A DNA stretch of 64,000 nt from Lysobacter firmicutimachus (GTDB taxonomy: Bacteria; Pseudomonadota; Gammaproteobacteria; Xanthomonadales; Xanthomonadaceae). Position 1 is the first letter of the stretch. Every line of letters starts with the position of its first letter. The stretch is from assembly GCF_037027445.1 (NCBI RefSeq), contig NZ_JBANDL010000002.1:124001-188000 (forward strand), written 5' to 3'. This document shows, piece after piece, positions 34,684-44,525 of the stretch. The notes under the pieces were generated by a model. The model had not been told where the DNA came from, searched no databases, and worked only from the letters and a program-made list of their open reading frames with translations. The position numbers and the translations under genes are program-made.

Positions 34684-35688
34684 ATGAATCTTTTTCGTTC
34701 CCGCCCGATCCGTTTTTTCGCGTCCTGGTTCGCGGCCGCAGTGTCGTTGGCGCCGCCGGCCGCCGCGCAGCAGGTGTCCGACCGCGACTACCGGCCGCCG
34801 ATCGCGCGACCGGCCTATGCCGCCGGCGCCGGTCCGCGCCTGTGCCTGGACGAGGGGCATCACAATTTCCATACCCTGGACGGCCGTTACTGGAGCTTCG
34901 GCGAGCTGTTGCGCCGCGACGGCTACGCGTTGCAGCCGCTGCGTGCGCGGCTGAGCGCGGCGTCGCTGCGGGATTGCTCGATCCTGGTGATCGCCAACGC
35001 CCAGCCCGGCGACGCGGACTGGAGCGACTACCCCACGCCGACGCCGTCGGCGTTCGATGCCGGCGAGGTGCGCGCGGTGCGGCGCTGGGTCGAACGCGGC
35101 GGGCGCTTGTGGCTGATCGCCGACCACATGCCGCTGGCCGGCGCCGCGGCGAGCCTGGCGCGTGCGTTCGGGGTCGAGTTCCTCGACGGCTTCGCCAGGC
35201 CCGGCTTCGATGCCGATCCGCAGCGGCGCGCGGCGCTGTTCCAGCGCCCGACCGTGTTCCGGCGCGGCGACGGCAGCCTGGCCGCGCATGCGGTAACGCG
35301 CGGCGGCGCCCCCGGCGAGGCGGTCGAGCAAGTGCGCAGCTTCACCGGCCAGGCCTTTCGCCTGCCGCCGCAGGCCGAACCGGTGTTGACCCTGCCGCCG
35401 GGCTACGTGTCGTTGCAGCCGGCCAAAGCCTGGCGATTCGACGCCGACACGCCGCGGGTCGAGGTCGGCGGCTGGTCGCAGGGCGCCGTGCTGCGGCTGG
35501 GCCGCGGCCGCGCTGCGTTCTTCGGCGAGGCTGCGATGTTCAGCGCGCAGCGGCAAGGCGCGCAAGGCAAGCCGATGGGCATGAACGCGCCGGGTGCGGA
35601 GCGCAATTACCAGCTCGCGCTCAACATCGCGCACTGGCTGTCGGGGCGGCTGGATGCGCCGCCTGCGGCCGGCGGCGCAGTTCCGTAG
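34684..35688 (+). CDS. Secreted DUF4350/ThuA-like protein
   Basis: This 334-residue protein has a signal peptide ending ...APPAAAQ. Its mature part looks like a class-I glutaminase-like Rossmann fold: CLDEGHHNFHTLDGRYWSFGELL, then DCSILVIANAQPGD, then WVERGGRLWLIADHMPLAGAAA and LGRGRAAFFGEAAMF. This order is typical of DUF4350 domains, usually non-catalytic. A GGAG ribosome-binding site lies 8 bases before the ATG. The 274 bp upstream to hemH contain no gene; both divergent promoters should be there. The role is unknown. Confidence 0.75.
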   Translation: MNLFRSRPIRFFASWFAAAVSLAPPAAAQQVSDRDYRPPIARPAYAAGAGPRLCLDEGHHNFHTLDGRYWSFGELLRRDGYALQPLRARLSAASLRDCSILVIANAQPGDADWSDYPTPTPSAFDAGEVRAVRRWVERGGRLWLIADHMPLAGAAASLARAFGVEFLDGFARPGFDADPQRRAALFQRPTVFRRGDGSLAAHAVTRGGAPGEAVEQVRSFTGQAFRLPPQAEPVLTLPPGYVSLQPAKAWRFDADTPRVEVGGWSQGAVLRLGRGRAAFFGEAAMFSAQRQGAQGKPMGMNAPGAERNYQLALNIAHWLSGRLDAPPAAGGAVP

Positions 35689-35808
35689 CGATTCATCGCC
35701 GCGCCGCTAGCCTCAGGCCGATGCCGGAGGCGGCGTCCTTGCTTACCATGGGCGCCGCACGCCGTTTTCTTTCTTTCGTACGTTTCGTACGCCCCGCCGG
35801 AGTCCGCC

Positions 35809-36708
35809 ATGTCCCGTTCGCTGCCCCGCGCCCTCAGCCTGAGCCTCGCCCTGAGCCTGGGGCTCGCCGCCACCTCCGCCGTGGCCGGCGAGACCGAGGA
35901 CCAGCGCGCCCGCGATGCGGTGCGTGTGCTCGCCGACATCCAGCAGATTCCCGAGTCCTCGATTCCCGACAAGCTGTTCGACGAGGCCCGCGCGATAGTG
36001 GTGGTGCCCGACACGCTGAAGATCGGCCTGGTGGTCGGCGGCCGCCGCGGCCATGGCCTGGTCTCGGTCAAGAACCCCGACGGCACCTGGTCCAACCCCA
36101 GCTTCGTCAAGCTCACCGGCGGCAGCGTCGGCTTCCAGGCCGGCGTGCAGTCCTCCGACATCGTATTGGTGTTCCGCGGCGCGCGCGGCCTGGATTCGAT
36201 CGTCAACGGCAAGGTCACCCTGGGCGCCGACGCCAGCGTCGCCGCCGGCCCCGTCGGGCGCACCGCCGCCGCCGCCACCGACGGCCAGCTCAAGGCCGAG
36301 ATCTGGTCGTGGTCGCGCGCGCGCGGCCTGTTCGCCGGCATCGCCCTCGACGGCGCCGCGCTGTCGATCGACGACGACGCCAACCAGGCGGTGTACGGCG
36401 AAGGCAGCACGCCGCGGATGATCTTCGAAGGCCGCGCGGCCGGGCAGCCCTCGACCGCGGTGGTGGACTTCCGCGACCGCCTGGAGGAGGCCAGCGCCAC
36501 CGCGCGCGCCAATCGCAGCGCCGAGGATCAGCGGCCGGCGTTGGGCGCCACGGTCTACCCCGAATCCGGCGCGGCGCCGGTCGCGCCGCGCGCACCGGCG
36601 CGCGAGCGCCTGGCCCCGGCCCAGCCGGCGCAGCCCGCCGAGCCGGGCCAGCCGCAGCCGTTCGAAACCGTGCCGGCCAATCCGGCCAAGGTCGAACCGC
36701 TGCCCTGA
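35809..36708 (+). CDS. Exported SYLF (Ysc84-type) lipid-binding protein
   Basis: This 299-residue protein begins with a clear signal peptide (LSLSLALSLGLAATSAVAG). A SYLF domain follows at about residues 45-205: SIPDKLFDEARAIVVVPD, VGGRRGHGLVSVK, WSNPSFVKLTGGSVGFQAG and FAGIALDGAALSID. The last 70 residues form a Pro/Ala-rich tail of low complexity. Eukaryotic SYLF domains bind phosphoinositides and actin; the bacterial role is unclear but may involve lipid binding in the periplasm. It precedes tatA by 213 bases on the same strand. Confidence 0.88.
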   Translation: MSRSLPRALSLSLALSLGLAATSAVAGETEDQRARDAVRVLADIQQIPESSIPDKLFDEARAIVVVPDTLKIGLVVGGRRGHGLVSVKNPDGTWSNPSFVKLTGGSVGFQAGVQSSDIVLVFRGARGLDSIVNGKVTLGADASVAAGPVGRTAAAATDGQLKAEIWSWSRARGLFAGIALDGAALSIDDDANQAVYGEGSTPRMIFEGRAAGQPSTAVVDFRDRLEEASATARANRSAEDQRPALGATVYPESGAAPVAPRAPARERLAPAQPAQPAEPGQPQPFETVPANPAKVEPLP

Positions 36709-36921
36709 ACCGCGCCGCGGGCGTGACTGACGGCCTATTGCAACGAAAACCCCGCAATTGCGCGCTGCGCGCGGTCTGTGCTGTCGCCGAGGTTGCGGTA
36801 TCCTCGGACTCCCGGGTCGTGCGCAGCGATCGCCCGGCCGCGGGGCGTTCGCCGGCCCGCCGGTTTCAGGGCCAGGCCGCCGCCGTTCCGGTTCATCTAC
36901 AGGTTCCTACAGGACACCGCC

Positions 36922-37146
36922 ATGGGCAGCATGAGTTGGATTCACTGGGTCGTCGTCCTGCTGATCGTCGTTCTCGTGTTCGGCACCAAACGCCTGGGCA
37001 ACATCGGCAAAGACGTCGGCGAAGCCGTCAAGGGCTTCAAGAAGGGCATGCAGGACGACGACAAGCCGTCCGCGCAGCTCGGCGACGAAAGCCGCCGCAA
37101 CGACAGCAACGCCGCCTCGCGCAACGACGAGCACACCCCGCGCTGA
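36922..37146 (+). CDS. tatA: Sec-independent translocase subunit TatA
   Basis: This 74-residue protein has a short N-terminal transmembrane helix ([18 protein letters not shown]), the FGTKRL hinge, an amphipathic helix ([13 protein letters not shown]) and a charged tail. It forms the pore ring of the twin-arginine translocase. It is the first gene of tatABC; tatB starts 42 bases downstream. The ATG at 36922 is selected because the helix follows directly. Confidence 0.96.
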   Translation: MGSMSWIHWVVVLLIVVLVFGTKRLGNIGKDVGEAVKGFKKGMQDDDKPSAQLGDESRRNDSNAASRNDEHTPR

Positions 37147-37188
37147 CGCCGCGGCGCCGACGCTTCCGCCCCCGCCCGGCTTTACCGC

Positions 37189-37716
37189 ATGTTCGACATA
37201 GGCTTCTCTGAAGTCTTCGTGATCGCGATCGTCGCTTTGATCGTGCTCGGACCCGAGCGCCTGCCCAAGGCAGCGCGCTTCGCCGGCCTGTGGGTGCGGC
37301 GCGCGCGCGCGCAGTGGTACTCGGTCAAGTCCGAGCTCGAGAACGAGCTCGCCGACGAAGAGCTCAAGCGCAGCCTGCGCCAGGCCCAGTCCGACCTGCG
37401 CGACGCCCAGGCCCAGCTGCGCGACAGCGGCCAGGCGATGCGCAACGAGGTCGACGAGCTCAACCGCCGCATCGCCGCGCCGGCCGGTGCCGGCGCGACG
37501 CAAGCGCCGGCGGCCGAAGTTCCGCCGGACGATGCCGCGCCCGCCAGCGCGCCGCCGGAGCCGGCGCGCGACGATGCGGCGAACGTCGCCGCCGGCGACA
37601 CGCCGTTGCCGACCCACGACGCATCGTCGTCGTTCGATCACGGCCACGCCGGCGCGGCCTTGCCCGACTACCGCCCCCGCAGCCCGAGCACGACTTCCGA
37701 CGATGAGCGACGCTGA
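37189..37716 (+). CDS. tatB: Sec-independent translocase subunit TatB
   Basis: This 175-residue protein starts MFDIGFSEVFVIAIVALIVL followed by the GPERLP hinge that distinguishes TatB from TatA. A long charged helix (about residues 40-95) and an Ala/Pro-rich tail follow. TatB with TatC binds twin-arginine signal peptides. Its last 14 bases overlap the tatC start, so the pair is translationally coupled. Confidence 0.96.
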   Translation: MFDIGFSEVFVIAIVALIVLGPERLPKAARFAGLWVRRARAQWYSVKSELENELADEELKRSLRQAQSDLRDAQAQLRDSGQAMRNEVDELNRRIAAPAGAGATQAPAAEVPPDDAAPASAPPEPARDDAANVAAGDTPLPTHDASSSFDHGHAGAALPDYRPRSPSTTSDDERR

Positions 37717-38494
37717 TCTTCCGCCGCACGGCGACGCCGGCGACGCGACGGCCGAGCCGCGTCTGCTCGACCATCTGATCGAACTGCGCGCGCGCCTGCT
37801 GCGCGGCGTGGTCGGCCTGATCGTGGTGTTCCTCGGCCTGTTGCCGTTCGCCAACAAGCTCTACCACTACCTGGCCACGCCGCTGCTGGCCAAGCTGCCC
37901 GCCGGCAGCCAGCTGATCGCGGTCGAGGTCGCTTCGCCGTTCTCGGCGCCGATCAAGCTGGCCTTCTTCGCCGCGCTGATGATCTCGATGCCATGGCTGC
38001 TGTACCAGGCCTGGGCCTTCGTCGCGCCCGGGCTGTACAAGCGCGAGAAGCGCCTGGCCCTGCCGCTGCTGGTGTCGGCGCTGTCGCTGTTCTACATCGG
38101 CTGCGCGTTCGCGTTCTTCCTGGTGCTGCCGTCGGTGTTCGGCTTCCTGGTCAAGGTCACCCCGAGCGGGGTGGCGATGATGACCGACATCAACGCCTAC
38201 CTGGATTTCGTCCTGATCCTGTTCCTGGCCTTCGGCATCAGCTTCGAAGTGCCGGTGGCGCTGGTGATCCTGTCCCTGCTCGGCTGGGTGACCCCGGCCC
38301 AGCTCAAGGAAGGGCGCGGTTACGCGGTGGTCGGTATCTTCATCATCGCCGCGGTGATCACCCCGCCCGACGTGGTCTCGCAGCTGATGCTGGCGATTCC
38401 GATGTGCGTGCTCTACGAACTCGGGATCATCGCCTCCAGGTGGGTCGCCTCCGACCGCGACCGCAGCGAAGCCGGCGACGCGCCCGGTTCATGA
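37703..38494 (+). CDS. tatC: Sec-independent translocase subunit TatC
   Basis: This 263-residue six-span protein is the signal-peptide receptor of the Tat system. Family motifs are LLDHLIELRARLL near residue 20, the segment SPFSAPIKLAFF, the loop FVAPGLYKREKR and the late segment AAVITPPDVVSQ. It overlaps tatB by 14 bases and its TGA overlaps the RDD gene ATG (ATGA). Confidence 0.97.
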   Translation: MSDADLPPHGDAGDATAEPRLLDHLIELRARLLRGVVGLIVVFLGLLPFANKLYHYLATPLLAKLPAGSQLIAVEVASPFSAPIKLAFFAALMISMPWLLYQAWAFVAPGLYKREKRLALPLLVSALSLFYIGCAFAFFLVLPSVFGFLVKVTPSGVAMMTDINAYLDFVLILFLAFGISFEVPVALVILSLLGWVTPAQLKEGRGYAVVGIFIIAAVITPPDVVSQLMLAIPMCVLYELGIIASRWVASDRDRSEAGDAPGS

Positions 38495-39177
38495 CCGCGC
38501 CGGCCGGATTCTGGCCGCGCTATGCGGCCTGGTCGCTGGATGCGGCCGTCGTCGCCGCGGCGACGACGGTGCTGGGCGCGCCGTTATGGAGCGGATATTG
38601 CGAGGCGATGCGCCGCGGCTGGGCCGCGATCGGCCGCCGCACGGCGCAGATCATGGCCGACTCGGCGTTGGCCGATCTGAATTTCGCCGGCTTTTTTCGC
38701 CGTCTGTTGGCCGATCCGGCGCTGCACGCCGCCCTCGGCGAGGTCGGCGTCGCCTTCGGCGCCCTGCTGCTGGGCTGGCTGCTGGCCTATGCCGCGCTCG
38801 GCGCGGTCTACGAGGTGGCCTGCGTCGCCGGCCCGTGGCGGGCCACGCCGGGCAAGCGCGCGCTGGGCCTGCGCGTGGCCGCCGCCGACGGCGGCCGGCT
38901 CGGCGCCGGCCGCGCGGCCTTGCGCTACCTCGGCGGTGCGTTGTCCTGGCTGACCCTCAACATCGGCCATCTGGTCGCGGTGGCCAAGCCCGAGCAGCGC
39001 GCCCTGCACGACCGCCTGGCCGGGGCGCGGGTCGACTGCATCGACGCGCGCGGCATGCCGGCCTGGGCCTGGGCCTGGATCGGCCTGCAGCTTTTGGCCG
39101 CGCTGGCGGCCACGGCGTGGCTGAGCCTGGCGTTGCAGGCGGCGCTGGAGGCCGCGCTGGATCCGGGCATGCTGTGA
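38491..39177 (+). CDS. RDD-family membrane protein
   Basis: This 228-residue protein has the RDD layout: N-terminal FWPRYAAWSLDAAVVAA with the Arg and Asp pair, several membrane spans, and the loop ATPGKRALGLRVAAADG then ALHDRLAGARVD. The ATG overlaps the tatC stop (ATGA), so it is the last gene of the tat operon. RDD proteins are of uncertain role; some affect cation/proton exchange. A perfect inverted repeat follows 40 bases after the stop. Confidence 0.85.
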   Translation: MTAPAGFWPRYAAWSLDAAVVAAATTVLGAPLWSGYCEAMRRGWAAIGRRTAQIMADSALADLNFAGFFRRLLADPALHAALGEVGVAFGALLLGWLLAYAALGAVYEVACVAGPWRATPGKRALGLRVAAADGGRLGAGRAALRYLGGALSWLTLNIGHLVAVAKPEQRALHDRLAGARVDCIDARGMPAWAWAWIGLQLLAALAATAWLSLALQAALEAALDPGML

Positions 39178-39217
39178 TTCGGGATTCGGGATTGGCAAGA
39201 GCGGCGATGCCGCCGTT

Positions 39218-39300
39218 GTAGGAGCGGCGTGAGCCGCGACCGCGACTTCGCGATTACGACGCGACCGGCCGCAGCGCGTCGCGGCTCACGCCGCTCCTAC
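39218..39300. repeat. Perfect inverted repeat of the GTAGGAGCGGCG family between convergent genes
   Basis: Two 23-base arms (39218-39240 and 39278-39300) are exact reverse complements separated by 37 bases. Each arm also holds its own small palindrome (GCGGC-GTGA-GCCGC). The element fills the gap between the convergent RDD and BPSS1780-like genes and could act as a bidirectional terminator. The same core is scattered through the window. Confidence 0.85.
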
Positions 39301-39326
39301 AGAAGCGGCGCCACGGCAGCCTGTCG

Positions 39327-40256
39327 TCAGGCCTCGAACTGGCCCGGGCGTGGCGTCGATGCGGCCGCGGCGGCGGCATCGGCTTCGTGGCCGAACACAT
39401 CGCGCCAGGCGAAATAGCAGGTACCGCACAGCACCACCAGCACGGTCGCGCCGTAGGCGATCAACAGCACCATCGCCAGCAGCGAGCCGACCGCGGGGTG
39501 CAGCAGCGAACCGATCTGGGTCGCGACCATCGCCACCAGGGCGACGATCAGGCCGGAGATCATCACCGCGGCCATGAACAGCATCGCCGCCAGCAGGTAG
39601 GCGCCCAGGTTCCACAGCGAGGCGCCCAGGCTGCGCTTGACCGCCTCCGACAGGCCCAGGCCGGAGAACATGATCAGCGGCACCGCGATCAGCAGAATCG
39701 CGTTGGTGAAGTAGTTCGACAGCAGCTGCACCAGCATCATCAGGCCCGGATGCTCGGGCTCCGGCGGCGTCGCCACCCGGCCGCTGAGCGCATCGCGCAG
39801 CATTTCCAGATACTGCGACCAGTAGTCCTGGCCGGCCAGCCACACCACCAGCGCGCCGCTGATCAGGGTCAGCGCGATCTGGATCAGGCCCACGCCGGCC
39901 AGCGCCGACAGCTTGTGCTGGCGCAGCGGCGCGAACAGGTCGCGGGCGCGGGTCGGGCGCCCGGCCTCGGCTTCGCGGATCACGTGCATCAGCCCGGCCA
40001 ACAGCACCGGCAGGGCCAGCACCAGCAGCACGAACATCGGAATCAGCGCGGTCGCTATCCCGCTCATGTCCGGGTCGGCGCTGCCGGCCAGGCTGCGCGC
40101 CGGCGTCGCCAGCAGCACCGCGAGCAGGTACAGCACGGCCATGAACAGCACCGCGGCGCCGAAGATCGCACGCGGGTTGCGAGCGCCCAGGTTGACCGCG
40201 CGCAGCAGCCATTGCACGCCGTGGCTCAGCGGCACCTTGCGTATCGGTTGGGTCAT
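39327..40256 (-). CDS. BPSS1780-family membrane protein
   Basis: This 309-residue polytopic protein has about six hydrophobic segments. The N-terminus carries the family-type KVPLSHGVQWLLRAVNLGARNP, and GLMHVIREAEAGRPTRARDLFAPL lies after the second span. Its function is unknown across proteobacteria. ATG at 40256 is the first in-frame start after the upstream GATase gene; the gap is 79 bases, so co-transcription is likely. It ends at a convergent inverted repeat shared with the RDD gene. Confidence 0.8.
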   Translation of the reverse strand: MTQPIRKVPLSHGVQWLLRAVNLGARNPRAIFGAAVLFMAVLYLLAVLLATPARSLAGSADPDMSGIATALIPMFVLLVLALPVLLAGLMHVIREAEAGRPTRARDLFAPLRQHKLSALAGVGLIQIALTLISGALVVWLAGQDYWSQYLEMLRDALSGRVATPPEPEHPGLMMLVQLLSNYFTNAILLIAVPLIMFSGLGLSEAVKRSLGASLWNLGAYLLAAMLFMAAVMISGLIVALVAMVATQIGSLLHPAVGSLLAMVLLIAYGATVLVVLCGTCYFAWRDVFGHEADAAAAAASTPRPGQFEA

Positions 40257-40335
40257 CGGTTCGGTCCCGGGGCGGGGCCCCTCGGTTGGAGCGCGCCCCG
40301 GCCGGGGCGCGCGATAAGGCGGAGAACACGGCGGC

Positions 40336-41061
40336 TCAGCGTCCGTGCAGGGCGCGGGCGTGGCCGACGAAGCGGCGCAGCACGCGCCGCGCATGCGGGG
40401 TCGCGCTCACCGCGCCGGCGATCGACTTCGGGCAATGGCCCTCGGTGCGCAGCGCGTCCTGTCGCGCACGTACGTAGCCGCGCATGTGGGTGGCGCTGAA
40501 CTCGGGGTGGAACTGCACCCCCCAGGCGCGCTCGCCCCAGCGGAACGCATGGCAGGCATCGTGCGCCGAGCGCGCCAGCACGGTCGCGCCCTCGGGCGCG
40601 CGCAGCACGGTCTGCAGGTGGGTGGCCTGGGCCGGAAACTGCGCCGGCAGGCCGCCGAACAGCGGGTCTTCGCCGGCGCTGGGGTGCAGCTCCAGCGCGA
40701 TCGTGCCCATCTCGCGCCCGCCCGGGTGATCGCCGACCTCGCCGCCGAGCGCGTGCGCCAGCAATTGGTGGCCGTAGCAGATGCCGAACAGCGGCAGGCG
40801 CGCGTGCGCGGCCTCGCGCAGCCACTGCGCGCTGCGTTCGCTCCACTCGGCGCGGTCGGTGACCATCGCGCCGGAGCCGGTGACGATCGCCCCGGCGAAC
40901 CCTTCGCGGCTGGGCAGCGGCTCGCCGTGCTCGACATTGACCACGACGGCCTCGTCGCGGCTCAGGCCGGCGGCGACGCGGATCCAGTGCGGAAAGCCGC
41001 GATGGCGGCGCATGGAGGCGACCGGCTGGCCGGTCTCGAGGATCAGGAAGGGCGGATTCAC
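40336..41061 (-). CDS. Class-I glutamine amidotransferase-like protein
   Basis: This 241-residue protein is a stand-alone triad GATase: nucleophile in LFGICYGHQLLA (Cys95), and the His and Glu in VQFHPEFSA. The general fold resembles GMP synthase amidotransferase or gamma-glutamyl peptidases. It may release or hydrolyse gamma-glutamyl compounds, but no synthetase partner is nearby. The start is GTG at 41061 (VNPPFLILETGQP). It is divergent from glyQ, 149 bases away. Confidence 0.85.
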   Translation of the reverse strand: MNPPFLILETGQPVASMRRHRGFPHWIRVAAGLSRDEAVVVNVEHGEPLPSREGFAGAIVTGSGAMVTDRAEWSERSAQWLREAAHARLPLFGICYGHQLLAHALGGEVGDHPGGREMGTIALELHPSAGEDPLFGGLPAQFPAQATHLQTVLRAPEGATVLARSAHDACHAFRWGERAWGVQFHPEFSATHMRGYVRARQDALRTEGHCPKSIAGAVSATPHARRVLRRFVGHARALHGR

Positions 41062-41175
41062 GATCGGGCGGCGAGTGGGGGAGGCGCTGCGAAAACCGGG
41101 CCGGACCGTCGATCTGCGAGCCCGTCCAAAGCCCGGTATTGACAGGCTCGCGGGCCCGCCCGGCGGGGCTCGCCG

Positions 41176-41181
41176 TATACT
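41176..41181 (+). promoter_or_regulatory. -10 element TATACT before glyQ
   Basis: TATACT lies 29 bases before the glyQ ATG. A TTGACA exists at 41139-41144, but the 31-base spacing is too long for a sigma-70 promoter, so only the -10 is called. Initiation near 41188 would leave a short leader. Confidence 0.5.
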
Positions 41182-41210
41182 AACCCGCTTTGCTGCACTG
41201 CGATGAGACC

Positions 41211-42167
41211 ATGGACGCCAGCGACGCACCGACCCCGGTTCAGGGCCAGGACCCGACCCCCCAAGGCCTGACGTTCCAGGCCATGATCCAGCGCCTGAAC
41301 GCCTATTGGGCCGAACAGGGCTGCGTGCTGATCCAGCCGCTGGACCTGGAAGTGGGCGCCGGCACCTTCCACCCGGCGACCTTCCTGCGCGCGCTGGGCC
41401 CGGAGCCGTGGAACGCCGCCTACGTCCAGCCCAGCCGCCGCCCGACCGACGGCCGCTACGGCGAGAACCCGAACCGCCTGCAGCGCTACTACCAGTACCA
41501 GGTGGCGATGAAGCCCAGCCCCGACAACATCGTCGAGCTGTACTTCGACTCGCTCAAGGCGCTCGGCGTCGACCCGCGCGTGCACGACCTGCGCCTGGTC
41601 GAGGACAACTGGGAATCGCCGACCCTCGGCGCCTGGGGCCTGGGCTGGGAGGTCTGGCTCAACGGCATGGAAGTCACCCAGTTCACCTATTTCCAGCAGG
41701 CCGGCGGCCTGGAGTGCAAGCCGGTGCTCGGCGAGATCACCTACGGCCTCGAGCGTCTGTGCATGTACCTGCAGAACGTCGACAACGTCTACGATCTGGT
41801 TTGGACCTACGGCCCGGACGGCACCCCGGTGACCTACGGCGACGTCTACCACCAGAACGAAGTCGAGCAGAGCGCGTACAACTTCGAGCACGCCGACGTG
41901 GCCGAGCTGTTCCACCGCTTCGACGCCTGCGAGAAGGAAGCCGCGAAGCTGATCGAGCTCGGCCTGCCGCTGCCGGCCTACGACCAGGTGTGCAAGGCCA
42001 GCCACAGCTTCAACCTGCTCGACGCGCGCCGCGCGATCAGCGTGACCGAGCGCCAGCGCTACATCCTGCGCGTGCGCAAGATCGCCCAGGGCGTGGCCGA
42101 GGCCTATTACGCGCAGCGCGAGAAGCTCGGTTTCCCGGGCCTCAAGCAGCCCAAGGCCGCTGCCTGA
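41211..42167 (+). CDS. glyQ: Glycyl-tRNA synthetase alpha subunit
   Basis: This 318-residue protein is the catalytic alpha chain of the bacterial alpha2-beta2 GlyRS. Class II motifs are visible: [15 protein letters not shown] at the N-terminus, [20 protein letters not shown], and [18 protein letters not shown]. It charges tRNA-Gly together with GlyS. The ATG at 41211 is used; an in-frame start at 41190 adds seven residues. It is followed by glyS after 124 bases containing a dispersed palindrome. Confidence 0.97.
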   Translation: MDASDAPTPVQGQDPTPQGLTFQAMIQRLNAYWAEQGCVLIQPLDLEVGAGTFHPATFLRALGPEPWNAAYVQPSRRPTDGRYGENPNRLQRYYQYQVAMKPSPDNIVELYFDSLKALGVDPRVHDLRLVEDNWESPTLGAWGLGWEVWLNGMEVTQFTYFQQAGGLECKPVLGEITYGLERLCMYLQNVDNVYDLVWTYGPDGTPVTYGDVYHQNEVEQSAYNFEHADVAELFHRFDACEKEAAKLIELGLPLPAYDQVCKASHSFNLLDARRAISVTERQRYILRVRKIAQGVAEAYYAQREKLGFPGLKQPKAAA

Positions 42168-42176
42168 CCCGATTCG

Positions 42177-42213
42177 CCCCTCTCCCGCCCGCGGGAGAGG
42201 GCCGGGGTGAAGG
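42177..42213. repeat. CCTCTCCCGC-type dispersed palindrome between glyQ and glyS
   Basis: The hairpin CCTCTCCCGC/GCGGGAGAGG with a GCCGGGGTGAAGG tail is a relative of the copy at 31546-31592. It sits within the glyQ-glyS intergenic region 10 bases after the glyQ stop and might attenuate read-through. This is inference only. Confidence 0.6.
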
Positions 42214-42291
42214 CGCCCCGACTCCGCACGCAACACCCCACATTTCCGGCGCCGTCCGCAGGACGCGCAGCGACAGCGCAAAGGCCACCGC

Positions 42292-44460
42292 ATGAGCACG
42301 ACCCAACCTCTCCTGATCGAACTCGGCACCGAGGAATTGCCGGTCAAGGCCCTGCCGGGCCTGGCCCAGGCCTTCTTCGACGGCGTCCTCGACGGCCTGC
42401 ACAAGCGCGGCATCGGTTTCGAGCGCGACGGCGCCAAGCCGCTGTACACCCCGCGCCGCCTCGCTGTGCGGCTGAACGCGGTGCAGACGCAGCAGCCGGA
42501 GCAGAAGAGCGAAGTGCTCGGCCCCTATCTCAACATCGCCCTCGACGGCGACGGCCAGCCGACCAAGGCGCTGCAGGGCTTCGCCGCCAAGGCCGGGATC
42601 GACTGGACCGCGCTGGAGCGCACCAGCGACGCCAAGGGCGAGCGCTTCGTCCACCGCGCGGTCAAGCCCGGCGCCGACACCGCCAGCTTGCTGCCGGAGA
42701 TCGTGCGCGAGGCGCTGGCGGCGATGCCGATTCCCAAGCCGATGCGCTGGGGCGACCACGACTATGGTTTCGCCCGCCCGGCGCACTGGCTGGTGCTGCT
42801 GTTCGGCAAGGACGTGGTGCCGGCGCAGGTGCTGGGCATCGCCAGCGACCGCATGAGCCGCGGCCATCGCTTCATGCACGACAAGCCGGTGTGGTTCAGC
42901 GCGCCGGAGGACTATGTCGAATCGCTGCGCAGCGCGCAGGTGCTGGTCGATCCGGACGAGCGCCGCGAGCGCATCGTGCGCGAAGTCGAACAGGCCGCGC
43001 GCGGCGCCGGCGGCGTCGCCCGCATCGACGAAGGCATCCTGGAAGAGGTCAACGGCCTGACCGAATGGCCGGTGGCGATCGCCTGCGGCTTCGAGCGCGA
43101 ATTCCTGCGCGTGCCGCAGGAGGCGTTGATCGCGACCATGGAAGCCAACCAGAAATTCTTCCCGGTGCTCGACGGCGAAGGCCACCTGACCGAGCGCTTC
43201 ATCGGCGTCGCCAACATCGTCAGCCGCGACGAGAACGAAGTGCGCAAGGGCTACGAGCGGGTGATCCGGCCGCGCTTCGCCGACGCCAAGTTCTTCTACG
43301 ACGAAGACCTCAAGCAGGGGCTGGCGTCGATGGGCGAGGGCCTGAAGACGGTCAAGTACCAGGACAAGCTGGGCAGCGTGGCCGACAAGGTCGCGCGCGT
43401 CGCCGCGCTGGCCGAAGCGATCGCGCCGGCGGCCGGCGTCGACCCCGCACTGGCCAAGCGCGCCGCGTTGCTGTCGAAGAACGACCTGCAGTCGCGCATG
43501 GTCAACGAATTCCCGGAGTTGCAGGGCATCGCCGGCCGCTACTACGCCCTGGCCGCGGACGAGAGCGCCGAAGTCGCCGCCGCGATCGACGAGGCCTACA
43601 TGCCGCGCTTCGCCGGCGACGCGATCGCGCCGTCGAAGCTGGGCCAGGTGGTGGCCATCGCCGAGCGTCTGGACACCCTGGCCGGCGGCTTCGCCGCGGG
43701 CCTGAAGCCGACCGGCAACAAGGACCCCTTCTCGCTGCGCCGCAACGCCCTCGGCCTGGCGCGGACGATCATCGAATCGCAGTTGTCGGTTTCGCTGGAC
43801 GCACTGTTCGCCAAGGCCAGCGCCGCGGTGGTGCCGGTGGTGCATGCCTACCTGGAAAGCATCGAGTCGCCGAAGAAGCGCAAAGACGAAGAGGCGCGCG
43901 TGCATCCGTTCCTGCCTGCGGCCGACGGCGGCAACGGCGTCGAGTTCGCGATCGATCTCAACGACTTCACCCGCGAGCGGCTGCGCAGTTACTACGCCGA
44001 CGTGGGCGTGACCCATCCGCAATTCGAATCCGTCCTCGAACGCGGGTCCTCGGACCTGTTCGATTTCGATCGCCGGGTCCAGGCCATCGTCGAATTCGCC
44101 AAACTCCCCGAGGCCGAAGCCCTGGCCGCCGCCAACAAGCGCAGCCGCAACATCCTCAAGAAGATCGAAGGCGCGTTGCCGGAGGCCATCGACGCGGCGC
44201 TGTTCGCCGAGCCGGCCGAGCGCGAGCTGGCCGAAGCGGTTGACGCGGCGGCGGCGGACACCGATGCGCTGCTGGCCCAGCGCGACTACGTCGCCGTGCT
44301 CGGCCGCCTGGCCCGGCTGCGGCCGCAGGTCGACGCCTTCTTCGACCAGGTGATGGTCAACGTCGATGACGCGGCCGTGCGCAACAACCGCCTGGCCCTG
44401 CTCAAGCGCCTGTCCGACCGCCTCGGCAGCGTCGCCGCGATCGAACATCTGTCGATCTGA
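42292..44460 (+). CDS. glyS: Glycyl-tRNA synthetase beta subunit
   Basis: This 722-residue protein is the beta chain of GlyRS. The N-terminus [15 protein letters not shown] and internal segments [14 protein letters not shown], [18 protein letters not shown] and [14 protein letters not shown] are diagnostic, and the C-terminal anticodon-binding region ([19 protein letters not shown]) is intact. Its length is normal. It is transcribed with glyQ. A repeat-derived hairpin follows five bases after its stop. Confidence 0.97.
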   Translation: MSTTQPLLIELGTEELPVKALPGLAQAFFDGVLDGLHKRGIGFERDGAKPLYTPRRLAVRLNAVQTQQPEQKSEVLGPYLNIALDGDGQPTKALQGFAAKAGIDWTALERTSDAKGERFVHRAVKPGADTASLLPEIVREALAAMPIPKPMRWGDHDYGFARPAHWLVLLFGKDVVPAQVLGIASDRMSRGHRFMHDKPVWFSAPEDYVESLRSAQVLVDPDERRERIVREVEQAARGAGGVARIDEGILEEVNGLTEWPVAIACGFEREFLRVPQEALIATMEANQKFFPVLDGEGHLTERFIGVANIVSRDENEVRKGYERVIRPRFADAKFFYDEDLKQGLASMGEGLKTVKYQDKLGSVADKVARVAALAEAIAPAAGVDPALAKRAALLSKNDLQSRMVNEFPELQGIAGRYYALAADESAEVAAAIDEAYMPRFAGDAIAPSKLGQVVAIAERLDTLAGGFAAGLKPTGNKDPFSLRRNALGLARTIIESQLSVSLDALFAKASAAVVPVVHAYLESIESPKKRKDEEARVHPFLPAADGGNGVEFAIDLNDFTRERLRSYYADVGVTHPQFESVLERGSSDLFDFDRRVQAIVEFAKLPEAEALAAANKRSRNILKKIEGALPEAIDAALFAEPAERELAEAVDAAAADTDALLAQRDYVAVLGRLARLRPQVDAFFDQVMVNVDDAAVRNNRLALLKRLSDRLGSVAAIEHLSI

Positions 44461-44464
44461 GCCG

Positions 44465-44525
44465 CGCCGCTCCCGGGCAGGAGCGGCGTCCCACGGGATT
44501 TCCTGCGGTCGCCAGCCGCGACCGC
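44465..44525. repeat. Repeat element with hairpin after glyS
   Basis: A perfect 9-base stem (CGCCGCTCC at 44465-44473 with GGAGCGGCG at 44480-44488) opens a dispersed element. It continues with CCACGGGATTTCCTGCGGTC and AGCCGCGACCGCG. A second copy of that tail is at 62194-62234. The hairpin may terminate glyS transcription, but no T-run follows. Confidence 0.6.

Noticed and set aside
32554..35634. Very long antisense and shadow open frames (for example a 1,026-codon frame here, and a 1,249-codon frame at 46783-50532)
   Set aside because: They lie over well-supported genes, are extremely Arg/Gly/Pro-rich and have no motifs; high GC content removes stop codons from the other frames.
41139..41181. 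TTGACA (41139) plus TATACT (41176) as a complete glyQ promoter
   Set aside because: The spacer is 31 bases, outside the range for sigma-70; only the -10 is kept.
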